A stretch of DNA of 64,000 nt from RXOA01 sp964547105 (GTDB lineage Bacteria > Bipolaricaulota > Bipolaricaulia > UBA7950 > UBA9294): positions 8,477 through 72,476 of the forward strand of contig CAZJLO010000004.1 in the NCBI GenBank assembly GCA_964547105.1, given 5' to 3'. Below the pieces are notes generated by a model that searched no databases, had not been told where the DNA came from, and worked only from the letters and a program-made list of their open reading frames with translations. Made by a program: the position numbers and the translations under genes. Of the stretch, positions 1-7,929 are shown one piece after another; positions within the stretch are counted from its first letter, which is position 1; each line of letters begins with the position of its first letter.

Positions 1-1
1 A

Positions 2-670
2 GTGGACGATCCCGATCGATCGGAAGAGCGAATGGCCGAGCGGGACATCCGGTTGGCCGACCGGTTTGGGGCGAGGCTGCACATCGCCCACGTTCGGTCC
101 CCGCGAACGCAGAGGTTCGTCGCCCGCGCTCGCGAGCAAGGGGTGGCGGTGAGCTGCGAAGTGACACCGCACCATCTCTGTCTGGATCAGGAACTTGGCT
201 ACCGGGTCAATCCGCCGCTTGGCGGGAGGGAAGCGCGTGCCGAACTTGTTCGCGCAGTAAGAACCGGCCGGATTGACGCAATCGCCACCGATCACGCTCC
301 GCACACACGCCAGGACAAGGCGAGCGGGGCGCCCGGAATCTCGGGGATCGAAACAGCGTTCTCGTTGCTCTACACCGAGTTGGTGTGCGCTGGAGCGCTG
401 ACGCTCGTCGATCTGTCCCGTGCAATGTCCGCGGGGCCGGCCCGGGTTCTCGGACTCCAGGGCCGGCGTGGTTTCTTGAGACCGGGGATGGATGCGGATC
501 TGGTTCTGATCGATGAGCACGCTTCATGGCGAGTCACGGAAGAGTCGCTTCAGTCGCGCGGCAAGAACACGCCGCTTCTTGGGCGGACGCTTCGAGGGCG
601 GGTGTGGGCGACGATTCGAGGAGGCAACGTGATGGTTTGCGATGGGGTATGGGGAGGTCAGCGAACATGA
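2..670 (+). CDS. pyrC: Dihydroorotase, C-terminal part (5' end outside window)
   Basis: C-terminal roughly 220 residues of a class I (metal-dependent amidohydrolase) dihydroorotase, which cyclises carbamoyl-aspartate to dihydroorotate in pyrimidine synthesis. Visible are the metal-ligand regions AHVRSP, TPHH and TDHAPHT and the usual amidohydrolase end with a DADLVLID strand. The N-terminal HxH metal motif is missing only because the window starts inside the gene; the frame is open to the left edge. The stop overlaps the start of pyrF (ATGA), and pyrFKDE follow, so the assignment rests on both motifs and context. Confidence 0.95.
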   Translation: MDDPDRSEERMAERDIRLADRFGARLHIAHVRSPRTQRFVARAREQGVAVSCEVTPHHLCLDQELGYRVNPPLGGREARAELVRAVRTGRIDAIATDHAPHTRQDKASGAPGISGIETAFSLLYTELVCAGALTLVDLSRAMSAGPARVLGLQGRRGFLRPGMDADLVLIDEHASWRVTEESLQSRGKNTPLLGRTLRGRVWATIRGGNVMVCDGVWGGQRT

Positions 671-1560
671 TCATCGACCGGCTCGTGGATCGTGTCGAGG
701 AGTTCGGGCCCGTGTGCGTTGGACTGGATACATCGCCGGCGATCGTTCCCGACGCGATGCTCAACCAGTGGGGGATCTCGGAGGCGGTGCTGCGATTCAA
801 CCGCAAGATTCTTGCGGCGACTGCGGATATCGTTGCGTGCTTCAAAGTGCAGATTGCCCACTACGAAGCGCTGGGGACAGACGGCATGGCCTGCTACCGG
901 AACACATTGGCCGAGATCAGGCGGACCGGAGTGCCGGTGATCGGCGATGTGAAGCGCGGGGACATCGCCTCGACGGCGACGATGTACGCCAAAGCCCATT
1001 TCTCCGGGGACTTCGAAGCGGATCTGATCACCGTCAATCCCTACATGGGCTTGGATGCGATTGCACCCTATCTGGACGATGTCGAGCACCGCGAGAAGGG
1101 GCTGTTTGTGCTGGTTCGGACCTCAAATCCATCATCGTCCGAGCTCCAAGATTTGTTGATTGCCTCCGGCAAGCCGGATGATGCGGGACAACACAACATG
1201 CGTGTCTACGAAGCGATGGCCGCCAACGTATCCCGCTGGGGCGAACCGTTCCGGGGGACGAGCGGCTATAGCTCGATCGGTGCGGTCATTGGAGCCACGC
1301 ACCCCGAACAGCTGGCAGGACTTCGAAGCCGGTATCCGCAGATGTTCTTTCTTGTTCCGGGCTACGGCGCTCAAGGCGGAGCAGGCCGCGATGTGGCTCC
1401 GGCGTTCGTTGATGGGAACGGCGCTGTTGTGAACGCCTCTCGCTCGATCCTCGGCGCGTACCGGACGAGCAAGGCAAGCAACGCGGAAGACCGGTTCGCC
1501 GAATGTGCTCGAGAAGCGTGCTTGGCGATGCGCGACGATATCCGCCGGTGGATGACGTGA
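667..1560 (+). CDS. pyrF: Orotidine 5'-phosphate decarboxylase
   Basis: Converts OMP to UMP, the last step of de novo pyrimidine synthesis. The 297-residue protein belongs to the longer bacterial/actinobacterial OMP decarboxylase subfamily: it starts with VCVGLDTSP and carries the catalytic DVKRGDIASTATMYA segment and a late VPGYGAQGG phosphate-binding loop. The chosen ATG overlaps the pyrC stop as ATGA. A longer in-frame extension upstream exists but would lie inside pyrC and has no family similarity. The stop overlaps the GTG start of pyrK. Confidence 0.96.
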   Translation: MIIDRLVDRVEEFGPVCVGLDTSPAIVPDAMLNQWGISEAVLRFNRKILAATADIVACFKVQIAHYEALGTDGMACYRNTLAEIRRTGVPVIGDVKRGDIASTATMYAKAHFSGDFEADLITVNPYMGLDAIAPYLDDVEHREKGLFVLVRTSNPSSSELQDLLIASGKPDDAGQHNMRVYEAMAANVSRWGEPFRGTSGYSSIGAVIGATHPEQLAGLRSRYPQMFFLVPGYGAQGGAGRDVAPAFVDGNGAVVNASRSILGAYRTSKASNAEDRFAECAREACLAMRDDIRRWMT

Positions 1561-2414
1561 ACCGGAGCGACGACGGCACGGGCGACCCCAAGCAGCGAAT
1601 CATGGTTGGGGCCGTTCGATCGATTGCCTGGGTCTCCGAAGAGGCGTTTGTGATGGTTGTCGAGGCGGAAGCGCCGGAGGAGGATCCGGGTCGGCCGCTT
1701 GACTGCCGGGCCGGGCAGTTCTTCATGGTTCGAGGATGGGAAGAGGAGCCGCTTCTTTGGCGGCCGATGAGTGTGTTCGATTGGCGGCGTGTCGAGATCG
1801 AGCGGCGGCCCGCGATCGAGGTGGAGTTCCTTTGCGTGGTGCGAGGACGAGGAACGGCGACCCTCAGTCGGCTTCCGGCAGCGGCGCAGATTCGCCTGAT
1901 CGGGCCGTTGGGGAACGGGTGGCCGCTGGACGCGATTTCAGACGGAACCCGGGTGGCCGCCGTTGGCGGGGGATGCGGCGCGGCACCGCTGTACTTGGCG
2001 GCGAAACATCTCGCCGGGATCGACGTAGATGTGTTTCTCGGGTTTCGCGGTACGCCCTATCAGGGCATTGCCGATCGATATGCCGCTGTTGCATCGCGGG
2101 TGGTTGTGACCTCCGAAACGAGGGCCTCGGCGGAAGCCGGGCAAAGCGAGAACAGCTTTGTCGGGCGGGTCACGGATACGTTCGATCCGAACGGGTACGA
2201 CATCGTGTTGGCATGTGGCCCACGTGCGATGCTCGCCGCGATCCACCGTCAATGCCAACAGGCGGATGTGCCGTTGCTTGTCTCGCTCGAGGAACGGATG
2301 GCGTGCGGTGTCGGCGCTTGCCTGGGATGCGCGGTGAAGACCAAAGGTGGCGTGAAGCACGTCTGCAAGGACGGTCCGGTGTTCCGGGGCGACGAGGTGA
2401 TCTGGGATGGCTGA
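1557..2414 (+). CDS. pyrK: Dihydroorotate dehydrogenase electron-transfer subunit (FAD, 2Fe-2S)
   Basis: Partner of class 1B PyrD that passes electrons from dihydroorotate to NAD+. The protein has an N-terminal ferredoxin-reductase-like FAD domain (around WRPMSVFDW), a glycine-rich nucleotide region (AAVGGGCGAAPLYLA) and a C-terminal 2Fe-2S site with Cys spacing C-x4-C-x2-C followed by HVC (ACGVGACLGC). The GTG at 1557 overlaps the pyrF stop as GTGA and is preferred. An ATG at 1602 would remove 15 residues that are not clearly conserved and remains possible. The 3' end overlaps pyrD by 8 bases. Confidence 0.95.
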   Translation: MNRSDDGTGDPKQRIMVGAVRSIAWVSEEAFVMVVEAEAPEEDPGRPLDCRAGQFFMVRGWEEEPLLWRPMSVFDWRRVEIERRPAIEVEFLCVVRGRGTATLSRLPAAAQIRLIGPLGNGWPLDAISDGTRVAAVGGGCGAAPLYLAAKHLAGIDVDVFLGFRGTPYQGIADRYAAVASRVVVTSETRASAEAGQSENSFVGRVTDTFDPNGYDIVLACGPRAMLAAIHRQCQQADVPLLVSLEERMACGVGACLGCAVKTKGGVKHVCKDGPVFRGDEVIWDG

Positions 2415-3306
2415 CCTATCGCTGGAGGTTGGGGGGGTCGCGCTCGCCAATCCGGTGATCGCCGCCTCGGGGACATTCGGTTTTGGACGTGAGTACGAGC
2501 AGCTGGTCGACGTGGATCGACTTGGCGGGATTTGCACCAAAGGGATCACCGTTGCCCCCCGCGAAGGGAACCCCCCTCCTCGTCTGTGGGAGACCGCGGC
2601 CGGGCTGCTCAACTCGATTGGTCTTGAGAACCCCGGCGTAGAGAGGTTTCTCCGCAAAGAACTCCCGGAAATGAAGCGGCGCGGATGGACGACGATCGTC
2701 AACATCTGGGGCGAAACAGCGTCCGAGTACGGGGCATTGGCGCGGCGGCTTGCCGACAGCGCCGCCGATGCCCTTGAAGTGAATGTCTCGTGTCCCAATG
2801 TTCCGGGGGGGCGGCTTGGAGAACGCGAAGACGCCGTCCGAGACGTGATCGCTGCCGTGCGCCGCGATTGGCGGGGTCCGATCTGGGTCAAACTGCCTCC
2901 GGATGCCGGTGTGCGAGTGGCCGGCGCAGCGATCGAAGCGGGCGGGAACGCCATCGTCGCCTCGAACACATTCCGAGGTATGGCGATCGATATCGATCGT
3001 GGCGTGCCCGTCTTCAAGCGTGGCGTGGCCGGGCTTTCCGGTCCGGCGATCAAGCCGATCGCGTTGCGCGTGGTGTATGAGCTGTGCCAAGCGATCGACG
3101 CGCCGGTGATCGGTTGCGGCGGGATTTGCACTTGGCGGGATGCCCTCGAATTCCTCCTTGCTGGAGCAACGGCGGTCGAAGTGGGCACGGCGCACTACGT
3201 CGATCCTCGTTGCGGAGTGGCGATGGTCGATGGTCTGGCGGCATACCTGGAGGAGAGGAAGGTTGGCTGGAGGGAGATTCGTGGAAAAGCACTTGCCAAG
3301 TCGTGA
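2407..3306 (+). CDS. pyrD: Dihydroorotate dehydrogenase catalytic subunit, class 1B
   Basis: FMN-containing TIM barrel of 299 residues that oxidises dihydroorotate to orotate in the cytoplasm. The hallmark NVSCPNVPGG segment supplies the catalytic Cys of class 1 enzymes; TKGIT near the N terminus and GCGGI plus GATAVEVGTA near the C terminus form the FMN phosphate site. The adjacent pyrK indicates the NAD-linked heterotetrameric class 1B form. The start overlaps pyrK, so the two subunits are probably translationally coupled. Confidence 0.96.
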   Translation: MADLSLEVGGVALANPVIAASGTFGFGREYEQLVDVDRLGGICTKGITVAPREGNPPPRLWETAAGLLNSIGLENPGVERFLRKELPEMKRRGWTTIVNIWGETASEYGALARRLADSAADALEVNVSCPNVPGGRLGEREDAVRDVIAAVRRDWRGPIWVKLPPDAGVRVAGAAIEAGGNAIVASNTFRGMAIDIDRGVPVFKRGVAGLSGPAIKPIALRVVYELCQAIDAPVIGCGGICTWRDALEFLLAGATAVEVGTAHYVDPRCGVAMVDGLAAYLEERKVGWREIRGKALAKS

Positions 3307-3922
3307 AGTGATGATGACGGAGTATCTGCGGGAAGCGGGTGCGCTGCTCGAAGGGCACTTCAGGTTGTCATCGGGGAACCACGCTGCCCGGTATGTTCAA
3401 TGCGCCCGGTTGCTTGAGGATCCTCGACGAGCTGAGCGAGTCTGTAGCCTGCTGGCCGAGAACATCCGGCAGGCGGAGCCGGACATCGAACGGTCTCGAC
3501 ACATGGATGCCGGCGCTGCGATAGATGGGGTGATCGGACCGGCGATCGGGGGAATCTTGGTGGCGTACGAGCTTGCCCGGGCCCTCGGCGTGCGTGCCTT
3601 GTTCACGGAGCGTGTCGACGGCGTGATGACATTGCGGCGCGGTTTCTCGCTTTCTCCCGGACAGCGGGTGTGGATCGCCGAGGATGTCGTGACCACCGGC
3701 CGATCGTCGCTGGAAGTGGCGGATGTCGTTACCGCAAATGGGGCTGAAGTGATCGGCATTGCCTGCATCGTCGACCGGAGGCCGGCCCGGGTTTCCCTGC
3801 CATTTCCGATTGTGTCGGCGCTGAAGATGGAGATCGAGATCTTCGCTCCTGAAGCGTGTCCGCTATGTGCTCAAGGGATTGCCATCGCAAAGCCGGGAAG
3901 CCGGCCCGGAGCATCCGCATAG
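3281..3922 (+). CDS. pyrE: Orotate phosphoribosyltransferase
   Basis: Transfers phosphoribosyl from PRPP to orotate. The PRPP-binding motif is clear (VWIAEDVVTTGRSSLEV), as are the dimer loop (FTERVDG) and an N-terminal LREAGALLEGHFRLSSG substrate region. The start is ambiguous. GTG 3281 lies inside the pyrD end and has a good GGAGGGAG ribosome site just upstream; ATG 3311 or 3314 gives the usual family N terminus but has no visible ribosome site. The C-terminal tail has a CPLCAQG segment, as in the long PyrE forms of thermophiles and archaea. It completes the pyrCFKDE operon. Confidence 0.94.
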   Translation: MEKHLPSREVMMTEYLREAGALLEGHFRLSSGNHAARYVQCARLLEDPRRAERVCSLLAENIRQAEPDIERSRHMDAGAAIDGVIGPAIGGILVAYELARALGVRALFTERVDGVMTLRRGFSLSPGQRVWIAEDVVTTGRSSLEVADVVTANGAEVIGIACIVDRRPARVSLPFPIVSALKMEIEIFAPEACPLCAQGIAIAKPGSRPGASA

Positions 3923-3985
3923 AGAACGGTCACGCTTGGGCAACAGGCGCTGTTTGCTCATCCGGGATCGCCTTGGTTGGTGGCG

Positions 3986-5752
3986 CTATGGAACCACCGG
4001 GACGACTTCAAATCGGCCCACATCGACCAATCCAAGATCCGTCAAGCGGAGGGAAGGAATCACGGGGAGGGCGAGAAACGACAGCGTCATGAAGGGTGAT
4101 GGAAGGGTACAGCCCAACCTGCGGGCGGCTGCATCCAGCTCTTGTTGCAGGCATACCACTTCGTGCGCAGGTAGGTCGCTCATCAAACCGGCGATCGGCA
4201 GAGGAAGCCGGGCCAGGATCTCGTCACCGAGAACGACGACCTGCCCGCCTTCGCATTCAACCAAAGCTCTTACGGCAGCGCGCATGCTGTCATCGTCCGC
4301 GCCGACGACGATGAGGTTGTGTGAATCGTGGGCCACGGTGGAAGCCAATGCGCCTTGTTGAAGCCCGAATCCGCGCACGAACCCGACGCCGATATTCCCC
4401 GTGCCGAGGTGACGCTCCAGCACGGCGAGTTTCAGAAGATCCGCTGCGGGGTTGGCCGCTGCGCTTTCTCCGATGATCAGAGCATCTGCAAGACCGGCGC
4501 TGGTCACGACCTGGTCCGGTCGGACGTCGATCGTGCGAATGACGGTCGAAGATGCTCCGCGGATCGGGACCTCGAACGATGGCGGATCAGTAACGAGTAG
4601 CGGATGGTTCTTGAGCGGCGGCAGGAGATCCTCGATCTCGACGACACACGTTCCGTCTCGCGCCACTTCGGTGCCACCGATGAATGTGCGTTCCACCTTG
4701 ACCGACCGAATGTCCTGCAGCACGACGATGTCGGCGCGGTATCCCGGGGCGAGCGCGCCTCGGCCAAGCAATCCGTAGGCTCGGGCGGCATGGACGGTCG
4801 CTGCACAGAAAGCCACCTCCGGTGCCGGAGCCGACTCCGCGGCGAGCACTTTGCGAAGGACATCGTCGATGTGCCCGTCACAAAGGAGCGTCTCCGGATG
4901 GCGATCATCGGTACACAGATGAACGAACGGAGCGGTCTTCGCAGTGAGCAGCGGTGCAAGCGCGGCTGCGTTTCTTGCCACGGTGCCTTCGCGGATCAGC
5001 ACGTGCATTCCGGCAGTGAGTTTCTTGCGGGCCTCGTCGAGCGTGACCGATTCATGGTCGGTTCTCGGGCCGGAAAGGACATAGCTCCATAGCTGCGACC
5101 CGGAGCCGGACGGGAAGTGACCGTCGATCGGATGTCCGCCGGCAGCATCCAGCTTGCGGAGCATCTCCGGGTCGCCGCGGATGACGCCGGGGACGTTCAT
5201 CACTTCGCCAAGTCCGAGCACGCCCGGCCAGGCAAGCATCTCCGCGATTTGGCTCGACGTGATCGTATCGCCCGATGTCTCCAGGGATGTGGCGGGGACA
5301 CACGATGGGAGCATCACGAACACCTTCAGGGGAAGGTTGCGCGTGGCATCGAGGATAAAGCGAATGCCCTCCATTCCAAGGACATTGGCGATCTCGTGCG
5401 GGTCGGCAATAACGGTGGTCGTCCCATGGGGGAGCACGGCGCGAGCGAACTGCGGCGGTGAGAGTTGCGCGCTTTCCAGATGAACATGAGTGTCGATCAG
5501 GCCGGGAATGAGGAAGCGGCCGGATACGTCGATGGTTCTCCTTGCCTCGACTGCGGAGAAACCGGTGATGATGCCGTGTTTGATTGCGAGGTCCGTCCTC
5601 CGGAACCGCCCCGTGAACACGTCGAGCACCGATCCGCCCTTCAACAAGAGATCGGCTGGTGCTTCCTGCATTGCAGCCTGCAGAATCTCTCTGCGGATCG
5701 AGATTTCATCCCGATGTTGCTCGTCCATTCGTTGGGGTTCGTGTTTGGCCAT
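3986..5752 (-). CDS. ade: Adenine deaminase
   Basis: Amidohydrolase of about 588 residues that deaminates adenine to hypoxanthine, feeding purine salvage or catabolism. Signature segments are PGLIDTHVHLES (first HxH metal pair), DPHEIANVLG and LPSCVPAT, which distinguish the Ade family from other amidohydrolases, plus a C-terminal domain with VGADDDSM. ATG 5752 is used; a TTG at 5791 would add 13 residues and neither has a clear ribosome site. It is convergent with pyrE and stands alone, but a purine hydroxylase operon and an MTA/SAH deaminase lie elsewhere in the window. Confidence 0.95.
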   Translation of the reverse strand: MAKHEPQRMDEQHRDEISIRREILQAAMQEAPADLLLKGGSVLDVFTGRFRRTDLAIKHGIITGFSAVEARRTIDVSGRFLIPGLIDTHVHLESAQLSPPQFARAVLPHGTTTVIADPHEIANVLGMEGIRFILDATRNLPLKVFVMLPSCVPATSLETSGDTITSSQIAEMLAWPGVLGLGEVMNVPGVIRGDPEMLRKLDAAGGHPIDGHFPSGSGSQLWSYVLSGPRTDHESVTLDEARKKLTAGMHVLIREGTVARNAAALAPLLTAKTAPFVHLCTDDRHPETLLCDGHIDDVLRKVLAAESAPAPEVAFCAATVHAARAYGLLGRGALAPGYRADIVVLQDIRSVKVERTFIGGTEVARDGTCVVEIEDLLPPLKNHPLLVTDPPSFEVPIRGASSTVIRTIDVRPDQVVTSAGLADALIIGESAAANPAADLLKLAVLERHLGTGNIGVGFVRGFGLQQGALASTVAHDSHNLIVVGADDDSMRAAVRALVECEGGQVVVLGDEILARLPLPIAGLMSDLPAHEVVCLQQELDAAARRLGCTLPSPFMTLSFLALPVIPSLRLTDLGLVDVGRFEVVPVVP

Positions 5753-5849
5753 GGTCTGTTGAGGATACGTACGGTCACCGTTCCGGATCAAGCGTCACCT
5801 GTTGTCATTGTCTTCCCGCCGTCTTAAGCTACAAAATGAGGTGATCGGC

Positions 5850-6767
5850 ATGAGACGAGCTGGCTGGATGATCATTGGGCCGATGTTTGTTGGATTGGCG
5901 CTTGTTCTAGGGGGATGTGCGTTGTTCAACAGCCCGCCGCTTGCCAGCTTCACTGCAACGCCGGCAACCGGTCCGGCACCGTTGGTCGTTGAATTCGATG
6001 CATCCGCTTCGACCGATCCCAACGGCGATGCACTGACGTATGGTTGGGATTTCGATGATGGAGCCACCGGTATGAGTGTCAGCGGATTTCACGCGTTCAC
6101 GGATCCGGGGAGCTACGACGTGGAACTCACCGTGACCGACGAGCACGGCGCAGTCGCCTCGATGATCCGACAGGTCCTGGTCACAGCTGCAGTCAATGAA
6201 GCGCCGACCGCTGGTTTTGTCGCCTCGCCCGTCTCGGGAACGGCGCCGCTTGTCGTGAACTTCAACGGGGCATCCTCCACGGACGCCGACGGGACGATTG
6301 CATCCTATGTATGGGAGTTCGGGGACGGAGATTCCGGAACCGGCGTGACCGTTTCCCATACCTATGCCGAAGCCGGGGCCTACGTTGCCGCGCTGACGGT
6401 GGAAGACGATGATTCGGCAACCGACAACGAGACCCGAGTGATCATCGTGAGCGAGCCGGGCAACCAACTGCCGGTCCCGAGTTTCACCATGGATCCGATG
6501 GTGGGAACCGCTCCGCTGACGGTGGAGTTCAATGCGGCGGCATCTGCCGATCCCGACGGGACGATCATCGCCTATCAATGGGATTTCGGCGACGGGGAAT
6601 CCGCGACCGGTGCCACGCCGAGCCACACATTTGATGTGTCTGGCACCTACACAGTGATTCTGACTGTGGTCGACAATACCGGTGCCCCGGCCTCAGCCGT
6701 GGACGAACTCACCGTTTGGTTCCCGTGGTTCCCGATCGGCCCGATCGTCTTCCCGGTCGGCCCGTAG
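5850..6767 (+). CDS. Lipoprotein with three PKD domains
   Basis: Exported protein of 305 residues. A short charged N terminus is followed by a hydrophobic stretch and the lipobox VLGGC, so it should be lipid-anchored. The rest is three consecutive PKD (beta-sandwich) domains of about 85 residues, each with the pattern PLxVxFxAxxSxDxDG, a WDFGDG/WEFGDG core and a VxLTVxD closing strand. The C terminus is a short Trp/Phe/Pro-rich tail (WFPWFPIGP). PKD domains usually mediate protein or carbohydrate contacts at the cell surface. The ATG follows a GAGGTGA ribosome site. No enzymatic domain is visible. Confidence 0.85.
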   Translation: MRRAGWMIIGPMFVGLALVLGGCALFNSPPLASFTATPATGPAPLVVEFDASASTDPNGDALTYGWDFDDGATGMSVSGFHAFTDPGSYDVELTVTDEHGAVASMIRQVLVTAAVNEAPTAGFVASPVSGTAPLVVNFNGASSTDADGTIASYVWEFGDGDSGTGVTVSHTYAEAGAYVAALTVEDDDSATDNETRVIIVSEPGNQLPVPSFTMDPMVGTAPLTVEFNAAASADPDGTIIAYQWDFGDGESATGATPSHTFDVSGTYTVILTVVDNTGAPASAVDELTVWFPWFPIGPIVFPVGP

Positions 6768-6850
6768 ACAAAGGGCGGCAAGGCCGAAGATCGCTTTCGA
6801 GACAAGCGGTCGTGGATCGGACGATGGGTGTCCAGCAACCAAGAAGAGCG

Positions 6851-6875
6851 GGAGGCGAACTTGCGGCTCGCCTCC
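6851..6875. terminator. Bidirectional terminator-like hairpin between convergent genes
   Basis: GGAGGCGA and TCGCCTCC form an 8-bp stem with a 9-base loop. The flanks are AAGAAGAGC on one side and TTCTC on the other, giving a weak pyrimidine run downstream in either direction. It lies between the PKD lipoprotein gene and the convergent zinc-ribbon gene, the expected place for a shared terminator. Confidence 0.6.
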
Positions 6876-6890
6876 TTCTCCGTATCTGAT

Positions 6891-7040
6891 CTAGTCGACT
6901 TCTTCGAGCGTAAGAGGAAGCTCGTCGACAACTTCTAAGAGAGTCTCGCAGTGTGGGCATCGCACTTGCTCGTAAAGCGCGACTTGATCTTCTTCGAGCC
7001 GAATCGACCCCAAACACGCAGGGCAAACTGCAGCGGTCAT
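6891..7040 (-). CDS. LysW-like zinc-ribbon miniprotein (49 aa)
   Basis: A 49-residue acidic protein with two Cys pairs, CPAC at residues 6-9 and CPHC at 28-31, followed by ETLLEVVDELPLTLEEVD. Cys spacing, size and the post-Cys LEVV strand match the LysW/ArgW amino-group carrier family of the alpha-aminoadipate lysine pathway. Canonical LysW ends in EDWGE, whose terminal Glu carries the substrate; this one ends in EEVD, so a carrier role is doubtful. ATG has a CGGAGGAACC ribosome site. No lysX, lysZ or lysY is in the window. A related ribbon protein lies just upstream on the same strand. Confidence 0.7.
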   Translation of the reverse strand: MTAAVCPACLGSIRLEEDQVALYEQVRCPHCETLLEVVDELPLTLEEVD

Positions 7041-7182
7041 GGTTCCTCCGTTTGCGAATCGTGTATTCCCTTGCTTCGAACGTTTGTCTCCGCGTTACGT
7101 GGGGATGTCCGACTTGGACCCCACACGCAGACGACGCTTGAGAAGCCAACAAACAAGCCAGCGTAGCGCTGCTCGCAAGCGC

Positions 7183-7446
7183 TCATAGGTGAGTTGTGTC
7201 CTTACTTTCTGCTTCGAGACCTCCTTGGTTGCTGGGCAGAGCAGCCGACTTCGGTTTGGAGTGGATCCAATCACACAACCAACTGGACCCACCGCGGCCG
7301 CAGGTTCGGATTTCAAGCCAATACGGATCGACGATCTCAAGGAACGCGTGACAGAATGGGCACTGCAGTCTGCCGAAGAGGTAGACATCAGATTCGACAA
7401 GACTCAGTTTCACCCCACACCGTGGGCAGTTCGCTTCTCGCGTCAT
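7183..7446 (-). CDS. LysW-like zinc-ribbon protein with extended tail (87 aa)
   Basis: The N-terminal half repeats the LysW-like layout, with CPRC at residues 7-10 and CPFC at 29-32 followed by HAFLEIVD, so it is probably a paralogue of the 49-residue neighbour. After residue 45 the family similarity stops and a Trp/Ser/Lys-containing tail of about 40 residues follows that I do not recognise. It could be a real extension or read-through after a frameshift. A GAGGA ribosome site precedes the ATG. It follows the Lys-rich micro-ORF by about 27 bases and probably shares its promoter. Confidence 0.6.
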   Translation of the reverse strand: MTREANCPRCGVKLSLVESDVYLFGRLQCPFCHAFLEIVDPYWLEIRTCGRGGSSWLCDWIHSKPKSAALPSNQGGLEAESKDTTHL

Positions 7447-7473
7447 CGATGTCCTCGCTTGTTCCGCACCGAT

Positions 7474-7530
7474 TCAGCCTCGTTTCTTCCCCTTCTTGAC
7501 CGCTTTCTTTGCCGGTTTCTTTGTCGCCAT
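7474..7530 (-). CDS. 18-residue Lys-rich (histone H1-like) peptide
   Basis: Micro-ORF encoding MATKKPAKKAVKKGKKRG: half of its residues are Lys or Arg, in the KKPAKKA pattern typical of bacterial histone-H1-like C-terminal tails. The start is well supported for such a short ORF: GGAAGGAGG lies 8 bases upstream of the ATG, and a good promoter (TTGACG, 17 bases, TATGCT) sits about 35 bases upstream. It may be a nucleic-acid-binding peptide or a leader peptide for the following zinc-ribbon gene. Both are inferences. Confidence 0.5.
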   Translation of the reverse strand: MATKKPAKKAVKKGKKRG

Positions 7531-7564
7531 GATCAGCCTCCTTCCACCCAGTGTGAGCGAGGCA

Positions 7565-7593
7565 GCATAGAACCGAACGGGTTTCACGTCAAT
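7565..7593 (-). promoter_or_regulatory. Sigma-70-like promoter for the Lys-rich peptide/zinc-ribbon genes
   Basis: On the minus strand the sequence reads TTGACG, a 17-base spacer, then TATGCT. Transcription would start near 7557 and give a short leader of about 27 bases before the ATG at 7530. Confidence 0.6.
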
Positions 7594-7929
7594 ACTCCGG
7601 GAAGTGCTGTTTGTAAGCAGAAAGAAGACATCTATTGGCGCGGTGTATCGGGGTCTGCTTGGCGACCCGATCTTCGGCTCATCCGGCCCGTATGGCGGCA
7701 GGGTCAACGGAGCGGTCTCCAGGGCTCCAGGAAGCGTATCGCACCAGCTGGACAGAAACCCGAGCACGAGTGGCAGGCATCTGACCGATTTCGGAATCAG
7801 CCATTCGTCTGGTTCTCGATGCCGGACGGACGCGCCAAACTTGCGCACCATCATGTGGCGGCACCGTCCGGTTTCGACGTCGCACTGTCGACATCCGCCG
7901 CGTTGTGGAACCGCGCTTGGAGCAGAAGT
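7594..7929. other. Intergenic stretch, no gene seen
   Basis: About 340 bases between a promoter and the end of a secreted-protein gene. Open frames exist on both strands but are Arg/Ser/Pro-rich, lack ribosome sites and look like non-coding translations. I see no tRNA, hairpin terminator or repeat. Confidence 0.4.

Noticed and set aside
1938..3188. 416-codon minus-strand frame
   Set aside because: Antisense to pyrK and pyrD, which have clear motifs; composition is Ser/Arg/Pro-rich.
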